Source of the DNA: Caldilineaceae bacterium
Lineage (GTDB): Bacteria; Chloroflexota; Anaerolineae; Caldilineales; Caldilineaceae
Length of the DNA stretch: 64,000 nt
Assembly (NCBI GenBank): GCA_022842065.1
Contig: JALHQH010000011.1
Location: 124,001 to 188,000, forward strand
Reading direction: 5' to 3'
Shown: positions 24,272 through 34,300 of the stretch, piece by piece
Layout: each line of letters opens with the position of its first letter
How positions within the stretch are numbered: the first letter of the stretch is position 1
Notes under the pieces: model-generated
Seen by the model: the letters and a program-made list of their open reading frames with translations, nothing else
Told to the model about the DNA's origin: nothing
The model's database searches: none
Made by a program: the position numbers and the translations under genes

Positions 24272-25759
24272 ATGGACATTCTCTACCTGCACCCTGCCAA
24301 ACAAGAAGTCGATGCCCGCTACGACAAGTTTGCGGCCAGTCCGCCCTACCCCTTTATCCCCGTGGGGGTGATTGGGTTTGTCAACCTGTTGCAGGCGCAG
24401 GGCTGGCAAGTGACCGGGTTGAATCTACCACTGGAATTGACGCTTGATCCAACCTTTGATCTGCGGGGCTGGCTGCGCGGCCAGCCCCCAGCCAAGTTGG
24501 TGCTGATCGATCTGCATTGGTATGAACACTGTTTTGGGGCGATGGAGACGGCACAGGCAGTCAAACAGGTGTGGCCCCAAACACCCATTGTGATTGGGGG
24601 ACTGAGCGCCTCCAATTTTGCCGAAGAGATTCTGACCAACTTCCCCGCGGTCGATTATATTATTCGGGGTGATGCCGAAACGCCCTTGACCCATTTGGCC
24701 GCCTACTGCGGTGGTGATCAGCGGGTTGCGTTGGCCGATATACCGAACCTGCTCTACCGGCAAGCGGGCCAGAGCATCCAGAATGGGCGCGCCTATTTTG
24801 CCGGCCCGGCCGATCTCGATGCCCTGGACTTTGTCACTATTGATTGGCTGCACCATCACCGCAGTTATGGGGCGATGCAGCATTATGGCCAGGGCAAGAT
24901 CGATCTGCACAACCCGACGCGGCTGGGGCATTGGCTCACGGTAGGGCGGGGCTGTGTTTTTAACTGCGCGTATTGTGGCGGTACACAGCAGGCTCACGAG
25001 GAACTGGCCGGGCGGCATGGCTATGTGGTGCGCTCACCGGAAAAGGTAGTCGATGATATTGCACGGCTGGCGGCGACTGGCTATCAGCAAGTGGCGCTCT
25101 CGCTCGATATCGCCACCTTTGGTGTCACCTGGTGGCGTCCCTTCTTTGCCTTACTCAAGGAACGGCAGATTAAGATTGGGATTTACAACGAGTTTTTCCA
25201 GTTGCCCTCCAGCGAATTTCTCCACGCCCTCGGGGCCACGGCGGATCTCGCTCATACAGAAGTGGCGATCTCCCCCTTGTCCGGCAATGAAGCGGTGCGC
25301 AAACAGAATGGCAAGTTTTACACGAATGAACGTTTTCTGAAGATGTTACAGACGCTCAAACAGTATGAAATTCCGATCTTCATCTACTTCTCCCTCAACC
25401 TGCCCGGCGAGACCTTTGTCACCTTTAAGGAGACATTGCAACTGGCCCACACCATCGGCCAACGTTATCCGCCCCATCTCCTGCGCATGTTGAATCCTTG
25501 CCACACCCTGGATCCCCTGTCGCCCATGAGCCGCCAACCCGAAGCGTTTGGGATGACGGTCCACTATAAAACTTTTATGGATTACTACCACTACTGCCAA
25601 GGCACGGGCTGGCAAGCACGCCAGGTGCTGCGCGGTCAACATCGCGGCTTTGAAATGAACGGCCGCCCTACCGCCATGGTCGAGCAGATGGCGCAACTGT
25701 GGGATCTCTTTGCCGGCAAGCAGCCGTTTGCTTGTTTTCCGGTGCCGCGGGGGTGGTGA
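24272..25759 (+). CDS. B12-binding-type radical SAM protein
   Basis: 495 residues. The radical SAM motif CVFNCAYC provides C228, C232 and C235 for the [4Fe-4S] cluster, followed by CGGTQQAHEELAG. The N-terminal ~180 residues form a Rossmann-like domain (FIPVGVIGFVNLLQAQGW, TPIVIGGLSASNFAEEIL, VDYIIRGDAETPLTHLAAYC) as in cobalamin-binding members, although a full DxHxxG motif is not seen. The C-terminal part (PIFIYFSLNLPGETFVTFKET) matches the TIM-barrel end. Substrate unknown; it stands apart from other biosynthetic genes. The start ATG at 24272 has no strong ribosome site. Confidence 0.85.
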   Translation: MDILYLHPAKQEVDARYDKFAASPPYPFIPVGVIGFVNLLQAQGWQVTGLNLPLELTLDPTFDLRGWLRGQPPAKLVLIDLHWYEHCFGAMETAQAVKQVWPQTPIVIGGLSASNFAEEILTNFPAVDYIIRGDAETPLTHLAAYCGGDQRVALADIPNLLYRQAGQSIQNGRAYFAGPADLDALDFVTIDWLHHHRSYGAMQHYGQGKIDLHNPTRLGHWLTVGRGCVFNCAYCGGTQQAHEELAGRHGYVVRSPEKVVDDIARLAATGYQQVALSLDIATFGVTWWRPFFALLKERQIKIGIYNEFFQLPSSEFLHALGATADLAHTEVAISPLSGNEAVRKQNGKFYTNERFLKMLQTLKQYEIPIFIYFSLNLPGETFVTFKETLQLAHTIGQRYPPHLLRMLNPCHTLDPLSPMSRQPEAFGMTVHYKTFMDYYHYCQGTGWQARQVLRGQHRGFEMNGRPTAMVEQMAQLWDLFAGKQPFACFPVPRGW

Positions 25760-25862
25760 GGGACGTTTGAAAAGTTTGTGGTCGTCGATCCCAATGGAGA
25801 AACTCAATCCTCGTCGATCAACATCTGTGAGGAGTCTTCATCCTAGCGGAAGGTGTTTTATC

Positions 25863-26675
25863 ATGGCTACCGTTCAGGTTGAAATCAATGCAACGACTCA
25901 ACTGGTTGAGTTCTGGAGCAGTGTTCGCTTGCCATTTGAGCCACGCAGCGAAATGCGCGCGGCCCGCGATGAACTTCGGGCAGCAATTGCACAGTTGGTC
26001 ACCCTTCCCAATACTAAGCTCAGCGCAACGTATGCGTCCGTGCATACCGACTTCTGCGATGTTGAGAACGTGTTACTCTATAATGTCGGCGCCGGTGTTT
26101 TTAGTCAGACAACTTCGTCTGGGCTACAAGTACAGCGTCTCTATGCCGAACCTATTACAAGTCCGTCTGGTCGGCAATTCGCACACTATCAGTGCTACTC
26201 CTTTGTGCCGATCGATGCGCTACCAGCGATTGCACCTACATTAGCTTTTCCACTTGGCAAGATAAGTACTGGAACTAAACCCCATGACATCTGGTGGGCG
26301 ATCGCTGCCCAAAGTCCATCGGCAGGCGCGCCAATCTCTGGTCGCTTTTGGTTAGATCTTGCACTCCCTGTAGCGGGTAGGAATCTTGTGGCTTTGGTAA
26401 AGCCGCTGCTGGACGGTATTATCTGCGCGCTACATCCGGCCACTGTCATCGATGAACTCGCTGTCGTTCGCCTGGCGGCGAAGACTAGTTGGCCCGTCGC
26501 CGCCGTAAAGCATCGCCTTGCCCATCCTTCTTGCCCCCTCCTTGCTCCAAGGAAGGTTCTCACCAGCTATCGTGAGTTTGTTAAATGGGATCCTGCCGAT
26601 GAACTCTGCGATGGGTTTACGATTACACCGATACCTGTGGATGAGCTATGTAAAGTGTGGATTCGGGGGCGGTAA
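25863..26675 (+). CDS. Protein of unknown function
   Basis: 270 residues from ATG 25863; the longer frame (from 25710) overlaps the radical SAM gene and seems spurious. Not recognised. Visible: an N-terminal beta-strand MATVQVEINATTQLVEFW, a Trp-containing helix, a FGVGAGVFSQ-like middle (VENVLLYNVGAGVF), and a conserved-looking segment TGTKPHDIWWAIAAQSPSAGAPISGRFWLDLA. No signal peptide or TM segment. Convergent with the MFS gene, with a terminator between. Confidence 0.6.
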   Translation: MATVQVEINATTQLVEFWSSVRLPFEPRSEMRAARDELRAAIAQLVTLPNTKLSATYASVHTDFCDVENVLLYNVGAGVFSQTTSSGLQVQRLYAEPITSPSGRQFAHYQCYSFVPIDALPAIAPTLAFPLGKISTGTKPHDIWWAIAAQSPSAGAPISGRFWLDLALPVAGRNLVALVKPLLDGIICALHPATVIDELAVVRLAAKTSWPVAAVKHRLAHPSCPLLAPRKVLTSYREFVKWDPADELCDGFTITPIPVDELCKVWIRGR

Positions 26676-26814
26676 AGGTTAGCGGGGCTATTATCTGTGG
26701 TATCGGCTAGGGTGGATTGTCAGTAGAGCGCAATGTCTTGTGTTGAGCCAGTGTCTGTGACTGACGGCAGGTCACGGACCATACAGTGAACGATTGCGGT
26801 CTATTGAATGTCGA

Positions 26815-26843
26815 AAAATGTGCCTACGCCGGAGCGTAGGCAC
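26815..26843 (-). terminator. Rho-independent terminator after the MFS gene
   Basis: On the minus strand GTGCCTACGC pairs with GCGTAGGCAC across a 4-nt loop (26820-26843) and is followed by ATTTTT. It lies 13 bp beyond the MFS stop. Because the stem is symmetrical it may also stop transcription from the opposite gene. Confidence 0.8.
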
Positions 26844-26855
26844 TAGCAAACTCTA

Positions 26856-28064
26856 TTACCCCTTTACCGCCACCGCACCACCTGGCACCACCGTCGTGGT
26901 TTCAGACTGCTTCGTCGGCAACAGGAAGACCAGAATCGCCGTCACCAGCGGCACGACCGCCAGCAGCAACATCGCATTATACAGCCCCAACTGCGTCGGC
27001 TCGGCCAGCCAGCCAGTCAAGTTGACGCCCAGGCCGCCCATCGCGAAGACAAAGCCCAGGGCCACACCGGAACCAACCCCTCGATTCTTGTGGAAGAGAC
27101 TTTGCGCCATCACCAACATGGGGGGCCAGGCCGCGCCGTTGACAAAACCCAGGAAGGGTGCCACCCAGAAAGCCCGCTCATCGCCCAGCAGGAAGACGGC
27201 GGCCATCAATGGCGCGGCCAGCAACATGGAGACGGCCATGACGCGCACCGCCCCTACCCGATCCGCCACAATGCCGCCGGTAATCGAACCAAAGGCCAGG
27301 GTAAAGAGCATCAGCGACGAGAGCAGGCTGGCTTGGGCCTTGCCAAAGCCGGCGATATCGACAAAGAATTGGGGCACAAACGAGGAGAAGGATTCCGACG
27401 ACCACGCGCGCAGCGACATGACCAAGAGCAGTGCCACCACCGCGGCGATGCTAAAGATCGGGTTGAGTTCAATCCGCCAGTTGGCATCTTTGTTGCTGCC
27501 CTGTTTGACCGCGCGCCCGGTGAGGAAGTAGAGCAGCGGCGCAATCAAAAAGACCACGCCGGCCAAGATTGCCGTGCCATGCATCCCAAAATAACCCATG
27601 ATCAGCGCGGCCAAAATCGGGCCGACTGCATAGCCCATGTTGCCGCCGAGCATAAACATAGCAACCCCGGCGGTTTTGTGTTCACCCGCCGCAATATTCG
27701 CGCCCGATGCCCCTTGTGGATGAAATGCCGCGGAACCAAAGCCGGCCAGCAGTGCCATGGTCAACGCCAGGTTAAAGGTGGGCATGTAGCCGACCAGCCC
27801 CTGAAAGAGCGCGATCCAGAGCACCCCACCGACGGCAAACCAACGCCCGCCGTAGCGATCACTCAAATAGCCAAAGATCGGCTGGGTCAACGAGGAACTC
27901 ATTTTGTACGCCCCCAGCAGCAACCCAATCTGCGCCAGCGATAAGCCCAACGATTCGCGCAAATAGAGACCCACCACCACCGGCATCGCCCCGCCCAACA
28001 TATCGACGCTAAAGTGGCCCAGCGTCAAACTCCACAAGGTGACATTTCTTAATAACGGTCGCAT
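26856..28064 (-). CDS. MFS transporter, fosmidomycin-resistance (Fsr)-like
   Basis: 402 residues with about 12 TM helices. The start LWSLTLGHFSVDMLGGAMPVVVGLYL and the loop FGYLSDRYGGRW (MFS motif A region) are typical of the Fsr/YfkF group; GFGSAAFHPQGASGAN is a strong hallmark of that family. Efflux of small hydrophilic compounds is the family theme; the native substrate is unknown. Monocistronic. Confidence 0.88.
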   Translation of the reverse strand: MRPLLRNVTLWSLTLGHFSVDMLGGAMPVVVGLYLRESLGLSLAQIGLLLGAYKMSSSLTQPIFGYLSDRYGGRWFAVGGVLWIALFQGLVGYMPTFNLALTMALLAGFGSAAFHPQGASGANIAAGEHKTAGVAMFMLGGNMGYAVGPILAALIMGYFGMHGTAILAGVVFLIAPLLYFLTGRAVKQGSNKDANWRIELNPIFSIAAVVALLLVMSLRAWSSESFSSFVPQFFVDIAGFGKAQASLLSSLMLFTLAFGSITGGIVADRVGAVRVMAVSMLLAAPLMAAVFLLGDERAFWVAPFLGFVNGAAWPPMLVMAQSLFHKNRGVGSGVALGFVFAMGGLGVNLTGWLAEPTQLGLYNAMLLLAVVPLVTAILVFLLPTKQSETTTVVPGGAVAVKG

Positions 28065-28397
28065 AACATTCTTTCTGTCAAAAATTAGCGTTCCGGCTTT
28101 TGGTAGAAAGCCGGAACGCTCGCCTACGATTTTGTGATCGATTGCATCTAATTAACCGCTATTATATCACCTGCCCCATTATTTCTCGCAAGCGCGCAAA
28201 AGTGTAGGGCGCGTCTCCGTCACGGAGTGACGACAGCGGGTAGCCCAGCCTTTTAAGGCTGGTTTTCTTTACCCCTTCAGTCTGCTTTCCGTCGTTTGTT
28301 GTAGCGTGTGCCCGCCAAATGTAGATAGGCAAAACCGCGAATTTAAGTAAACTAACAGATTGTCCTAGGCAACTTTCAACCGAGGTCATGTCCAAAA
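28065..28397. other. 333-bp intergenic region upstream of the giant gene
   Basis: No gene seen. It holds three hairpins: 14-bp arms AGCGTTCCGGCTTT/AAAGCCGGAACGCT at 28087-28120; CGTCAC-GGA-GTGACG at about 28218-28232; and CCAGCCTT-TT-AAGGCTGG at 28245-28262 followed by TTTTCTTT, which has the look of a plus-strand terminator although no plus-strand gene lies just upstream. A short leader RNA or decayed repeat is possible. No consensus promoter was found for the giant gene. Confidence 0.5.
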
Positions 28398-31300
28398 ATG
28401 GACAGTTCTCTATCAAGGGTAGTCACGGTTATGGCGCATAAGATCCCCCACTGTATCCCCCACTGTCAGCCACGGCAGGTCACCGGCAAAGTCATTTTTT
28501 GCCTCTTGGCACTGCTCCTTCTGCTCGATCCGCTTGCCGCGTGGGGGGCTGGGGCTGCGGGTGGGCCAGCCCCCAGCGCCACGATCCAACAGGCGTGGAC
28601 CCTGGCCCAACGGCTGGGTGCCTATCGGTTTGTTACCCAGTTGGAACAGACCACCTATCCCGCGCCCAGCGTGGCCAATGTGGGCCGTTCCCCCCAAGTC
28701 GAGACGATCTACCTGGAGGGTGAAGCCAACCGTGCCGCCGCCCAGTTGACGCTGCGCCTCTGGCAAAATGGCGGTTCCCTGCTTGATCCGAGTAGTGCCC
28801 TGGAAATAAAAGTGGTCGATGGCCAGGCTTCTGCGCGCCACGGCACCGATGCCTGGGAAGCCCTCGATTATGCCGATACCCTTTTCGCCCCCACGCACGA
28901 TCCCCTTGCCTTTCTGGGGGCGATTAAGGATGTGCGAGAGGAGATAGGAGACACGAGATACGAGACACGAGATACGAGCCTTGCTGCGCCAATCAACCAC
29001 CCAACCACCCAATCACCCACCCACCCACCCAACCCCGTCCTCACCTTCGCCATCGACGGCCCGGCTTTTGCCGATTATCTGCGCGAGCAGTTGGAGGCAA
29101 CCCTGCGCGCGCGGGGGGAATTGCCGCCGGGGGTGCGGCTGGAGAGTGAAACCGCTTATCGCAAGCTGGTGGGCCAGGGGCGACTCTGGATCGATGCGGA
29201 TGGGTTGCCGCGCCGTTTGCAGGTGACATTGGCCTTGCCGCCGGAAAAAAATGGTGACCAACTCACTGCCGTAATTCGTACCGATTTTAGCGGTTTTGAC
29301 CGAGCGCGCCTGGCCCCGTTGACAACGACCTTTTCTCGATGGAGTTATCAACTGGGCCTGCCCGAAAGTGCTGCGGGTTGGTGGTGGTTGGCACAACAGG
29401 GCGCGGTCAGCCTGCTCTTGAGTGGCCTGGGGCTGGCCTTGCTGTGGCTGCTGCTGCGTGTGCGGCGGACGCAGGGCGCGTATGGACTAGTTGCCATCAC
29501 CGTGATCGTGGCGCAACTAGTGACGCCGCTTTTACAGGTGCAACAGGCCGCGGCCTTTATTGATCGCACCGCTCCGCAGGTCGCTCCACAAGCTGCTAGG
29601 GCTACTGCTAGTACTGGGGTTGAGCGTGCCGCGCTGGCTGACGATCTAGCCACTACCATGCCCCGGCCAGAAGTCGATGCCGCCGAAGTCACGGCGTTAC
29701 GCTTGGCCGCGGGCGGCTTCCCGGAGCGTACGGTCAACAATATTGATTACGCTGCCCAGCCAATGCCCTTTGGGCAGCCTTTGGCTCAAGCCGCCAGCGC
29801 CAACAGTGCCGACAGCGATGGCGATGGCCTAAGTGACAGCCTCGAAGCTGAATGGGGCAGCAATCCTGCCGTCGCTGACAGCGATGCAGATGGCCTGACC
29901 GACGGGCCAGAGGTCAACGCATTGGGCACCGATCCCACCAATCTCGATAGTGATGGTGATGGCCTGGCCGACGGGGTGGAGGTGCCGGGGTTGCTGGTCG
30001 CCGGTAAGCGTTGGTATGCCAACCCGCTGCAAGCCGATAGCAACAACGATGGCCTGACCGATGGCGTTGAATGCCCAGAACAGAGCCTTTTTAACCCGAG
30101 CACAACGCGCCCAGCCTGTAGCGATCTCGACGGTGATGGTACCCCCAACCTCTTTGACGATGACAACGATGGCGACGGTGTCCCCGATGGGATCGATCTC
30201 GCCCCGGAGCATCGGGTGGGTGATGGTACCCCTTTTGGCGCGACCGCGCCCTTGTCGTTAACCGTCGCTGGTCTCACCGCCGGCCAGCCGACCTATTTGG
30301 ATCTACAGTTGCGCCCGATTGATCCCAACCATCTGACCTATGCCATGCAGGTGCTTGATTGGCCCGGTAACGATACGCGCGGCCACATCCAACGGCGTTT
30401 GGAAACGACCTTTGCCACCACCGCGAACAGCGCAATCCGCAGCAGCGACCCCAACGCTGCTAATGGTGATCTGCGCCTGCTGCCCATGCTCTCCGTGCGC
30501 ATCGCCAAACCGGTGGGCAGCTATGGCAATTTGCCTACGAAAGCGAACCCGCCCGCGCTCACCGCTGCCTCAACGGTGGCTGATTGGATCGCTGCCCTGG
30601 ATCCTGACAAACTGAGCGCCTACAATATGAGCGTGCGGGAGTATGATGCCAATACGCTGGAACTCTTGACGCCTCTTTATCTCCAGCCGGACAGCCAGGG
30701 TAACCCCGCCGCGTTTAGCGCCCATCTGCTCTACTGGCCGACGACGAGCAGTTGGGGGGCAGCACAAGAAGTGCGCCTGACCTGGGTGATCCAGCTGATC
30801 AGCGACCGCTGTGTCGATCCTGATCGGGAAGGCGAGGCCTTCTGTAACAACCCGGCTAACCGCCGCGACGAACCAACCATCATCCATGCCTATGACGATG
30901 AGTGGCAACTGACCGGCCTCACTGTCGCCGAACAGCGCGGCACCACGGTGGCGGTGGTCCGCGGGGCAACCGACCGCAGCGTTGACGAAAACCTCTGGCG
31001 TTTGGGCAATGAATTGGCCAACACCTTTGTCGGTGGCCTTGATCGCAACAACGACGGCCGGCGTGATCTGTCGATTGCCGAGATTGCGCGACGCTGGCAA
31101 CAAGGGTCAACCGCGACCGCCACCGATCGTTTGCAGATTCCGGTGGGCGCAACCGCTGTCACCACCTTTGCCTATGCGCATAGCGACGAATATGTGCAGG
31201 TGATGATGACCGAGTTGCGCACCATTCTGGCCCAATTTCCCACCAACGTCGCCCCCACGCTGTTGGTGACCAGTGAACAACAGCGCCGTGATCTGACCCT

Positions 31301-34300
31301 GGCCGAAGCCACCGTGAATGGCCGGGCCGCCACCTTTACCTTTAGCGCCGCCACCCCCCTGAAGACCACCGCCAATGTTGCCTGGTCGCCCTATCGCTAT
31401 GCCAATGGCGGCTGGGAAAATTACCCTGTGGCCGACTATCTCAATGATGTGCTGACCCCCGCGCTGGCCACCAATCCCTACTTTGTGCCGGCGAGCAGCG
31501 CCCTCGCCGACCGCAACGAAGCCAACGGGCGGGTTGACATTGCGCGCGCGCTCTACCTGACGCTGCAACATGGCTATGGCGCGCTGGTCGGTTACGCCGA
31601 CCAACTGCTGAAGCTGACGCCTACCACCGTCGCGCCGACTACCCCTGGCACAGGCACTTCGCCGCTGGCCAAGTTGGTGGCCGATTACCGCTACGAGTTG
31701 ACGTTGGTGGGCCGCTTTTACGCCGCGCGTCGCCTGCTGGCCAACTATGCTTATGCGCGCGGGGCTGGTGGTTTTGGCGCGGCTATCGTCGCCACCACCC
31801 TGATCGTGGGTGAATTTACTGGTGACCGGCGGCTTACCCACGGCATCACCGGTGCTGTGAGCAGCGCATTGGGGCTGGGCTTGGGCGTACGGTTAACGCA
31901 GCTCTATCGCCAGGTCACCCCGCTCCAGAATGGCAGCTTTAATCTGATCAAGCTGCGCGCTTACACCGCGGAATTCAACACCCTGACTAGATCGATCAGC
32001 AAGAGTTTCAAAGGGCTGCTGATTGGGCTAGCGTTCGCTTGGGGTGGCTATGCCGCCCAGGGCTTGATCAGCGGCGCGTGGGATGATCCCGCCCTGCTAG
32101 GCACCGCCGCCGCGACCTCGACAATTGCCTTCTTTCTCTTTGCAGTGACGCTCGTTGCCGGGCCGCTGGTGGGCGCGGCGGTGGGGTTGGCGTTGCTGCT
32201 CTTCGATGGCGTGGTGATGTTGCTCTGTGGCTTCGCGGGCGTCAGCGGGGCGATCTGTGGCGGGTTGACCGGCTTGCTGGCCGGTCTCTTTTACGAGGTC
32301 AACCATTTTGTCGATCTGGAGGATCCCGACCGCCTGCAGATTGAAGACGTTGGTATCACCCTCGCCGATCCGAACCGGGGGATGGTGGCGGGCAACAGCT
32401 TGACTTACCGCGTCTACGTGTTTAATGGGCTGCGCGCGGCCGGGAACCCCTATAGCCTGGGCGGCTGGGTGCGGCGCTCCACCTTTGCCTATCGCCTGGA
32501 TGAGCAAGTGAGCGCGTTACACGGCGATCTCGCGCTTGGTCAGATGACCAACAACTGGAATTTCAACGCCCAAAGTACACGCTTCGAACAGCGCGCCACC
32601 CCTGCGCACACGGTGGCGCTCAACACGCCTGGGATCAACGTTGCCGGCTCGCTCTATCTCAACGAAGGCTTTGCCGTGCCCTATGAAGAGTGTTATAAAA
32701 TCTTTGGCATTGGCGTCAAATGTGATACCGAGACGCTGCGCGACAGCAATCCAATTAATTTCTCTGATCTCACGATTCTCGACATTTTGCCCGCGACCCT
32801 GGCTGGTTTTATGCAACTGGAGAGCCGGGGTAATGGCACCTATGGCCTGGCTTGGGCGAATAATGGCCAATTGCGCTTCCCCGCCTTGGTGGATGCTGAT
32901 GGTGATGGGTTACGCAACCGCGCCGCCGGCGGTGCTGATCCCGATGATCGCAAGTGGGACACGGATGGCGATGGTTTGGGTGATCGCTTTGAACAGGCCT
33001 ATGGCACCGCCGCGACCGAAAGTGACAGCGATCACGACGGGTTGACCGATGCCCAGGAAGCACGTTTGGGCACCGATCCCCACCGCGCCGATACCGACTA
33101 TGATGGGCTAACCGATCAGGCCGAGGTTGCCGGTTGGGAATTTGTCTACGCTTTCCAGGGCGCGACCCCCCTGCGTAGCTGGGTCTATGCCGACCCGTTG
33201 GTGGCCGATGCGGACGGCGACCAACTGCTTGACGCTGAAGAGTTACGGTTGGGCTATCATCCTAATGTCGCGTCTGCGCGCAATGTCATGAGTTATGGGG
33301 CCACGGTACGTAACCCGGCACTGCCTGCTGATGTTGCAGTCACCGGGGCCTATGCCCGCCCCGGCCAGACGCTCTACTATGACGCCAACATCCGCAACAA
33401 TCTCAACAACCGCTATATCTATGGTCAACTGACCACCGCCGCCGAGAGCGGGTTGACCGTTGCACCCGATCCCGATAGCTTCTTCCTCTTGCCCAATCAA
33501 GCCGTGGCGCGCAGCCAACCGGTGACAGTGCAACCTAATCTTGCCAGCGGTCGCTATCAGCTGCGCCAACTCGCCCGCGGCTATGTCAAAGGGCCAGAAG
33601 GGGCACAGGCGATCAGCCCGGAGAGCTATTTCCCCTTTAATCGCGGCCGCCTGCTCGACGGCCTGGCCGGGACCAATTCGGCTAAACTCTATTGCACCAC
33701 CTGCCCCGTTGCCACCACCACCGGCAAGGTCGGCGATGGGATCCAGTTTAATAATCGCGATAGTTATCTCAATGCTTCGCAACTCCTGCCCTATTTCCAG
33801 AACGACGCCTGGACCATCTCGGCCTGGGTCTACCTCCAGCGTGATCGCGCTAACGGGGAAGTGATCTTTGATGGCCGTAGCCCCGGTTGGGGGCAGCGCT
33901 TTTCACTCTTTTACGAGACTGTCTATGACGAAGCCTATCTGTACCTCACTGACAATGGGGTTACCACCTACTCTTCCTGGTTGCCGCACAACCAGTGGCA
34001 TCACATCGCGATTACGGTTGACGGCAACGGGCAAGGCCGACTCTATCTCAATGGCAAGCTCGATGCCACCTACCGCTCCACCTTCAAGCCGGGGCCGGAT
34101 TGGCTCTTTAGCATTGGGGCCGAACTGCGCGCCTACAATTGGATTTGGGGCGCGTTTGCCGGCAAGCTTGACGAGCTGCGCGTCTATAACCGCGCCCTGG
34201 ACCCCAATGAATTGCTAGTGGTGATGGGCAGTGGGCAACGGGCCGGCTTGTCGACACCGCTTTTTGATCTGCCCTTTGAACGGATCACCAGCCAAATTTG

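Noticed and set aside
28245..28270. Riboswitch or small RNA upstream of the giant gene
   Set aside because: Only simple hairpins are seen; no conserved riboswitch core could be recognised.
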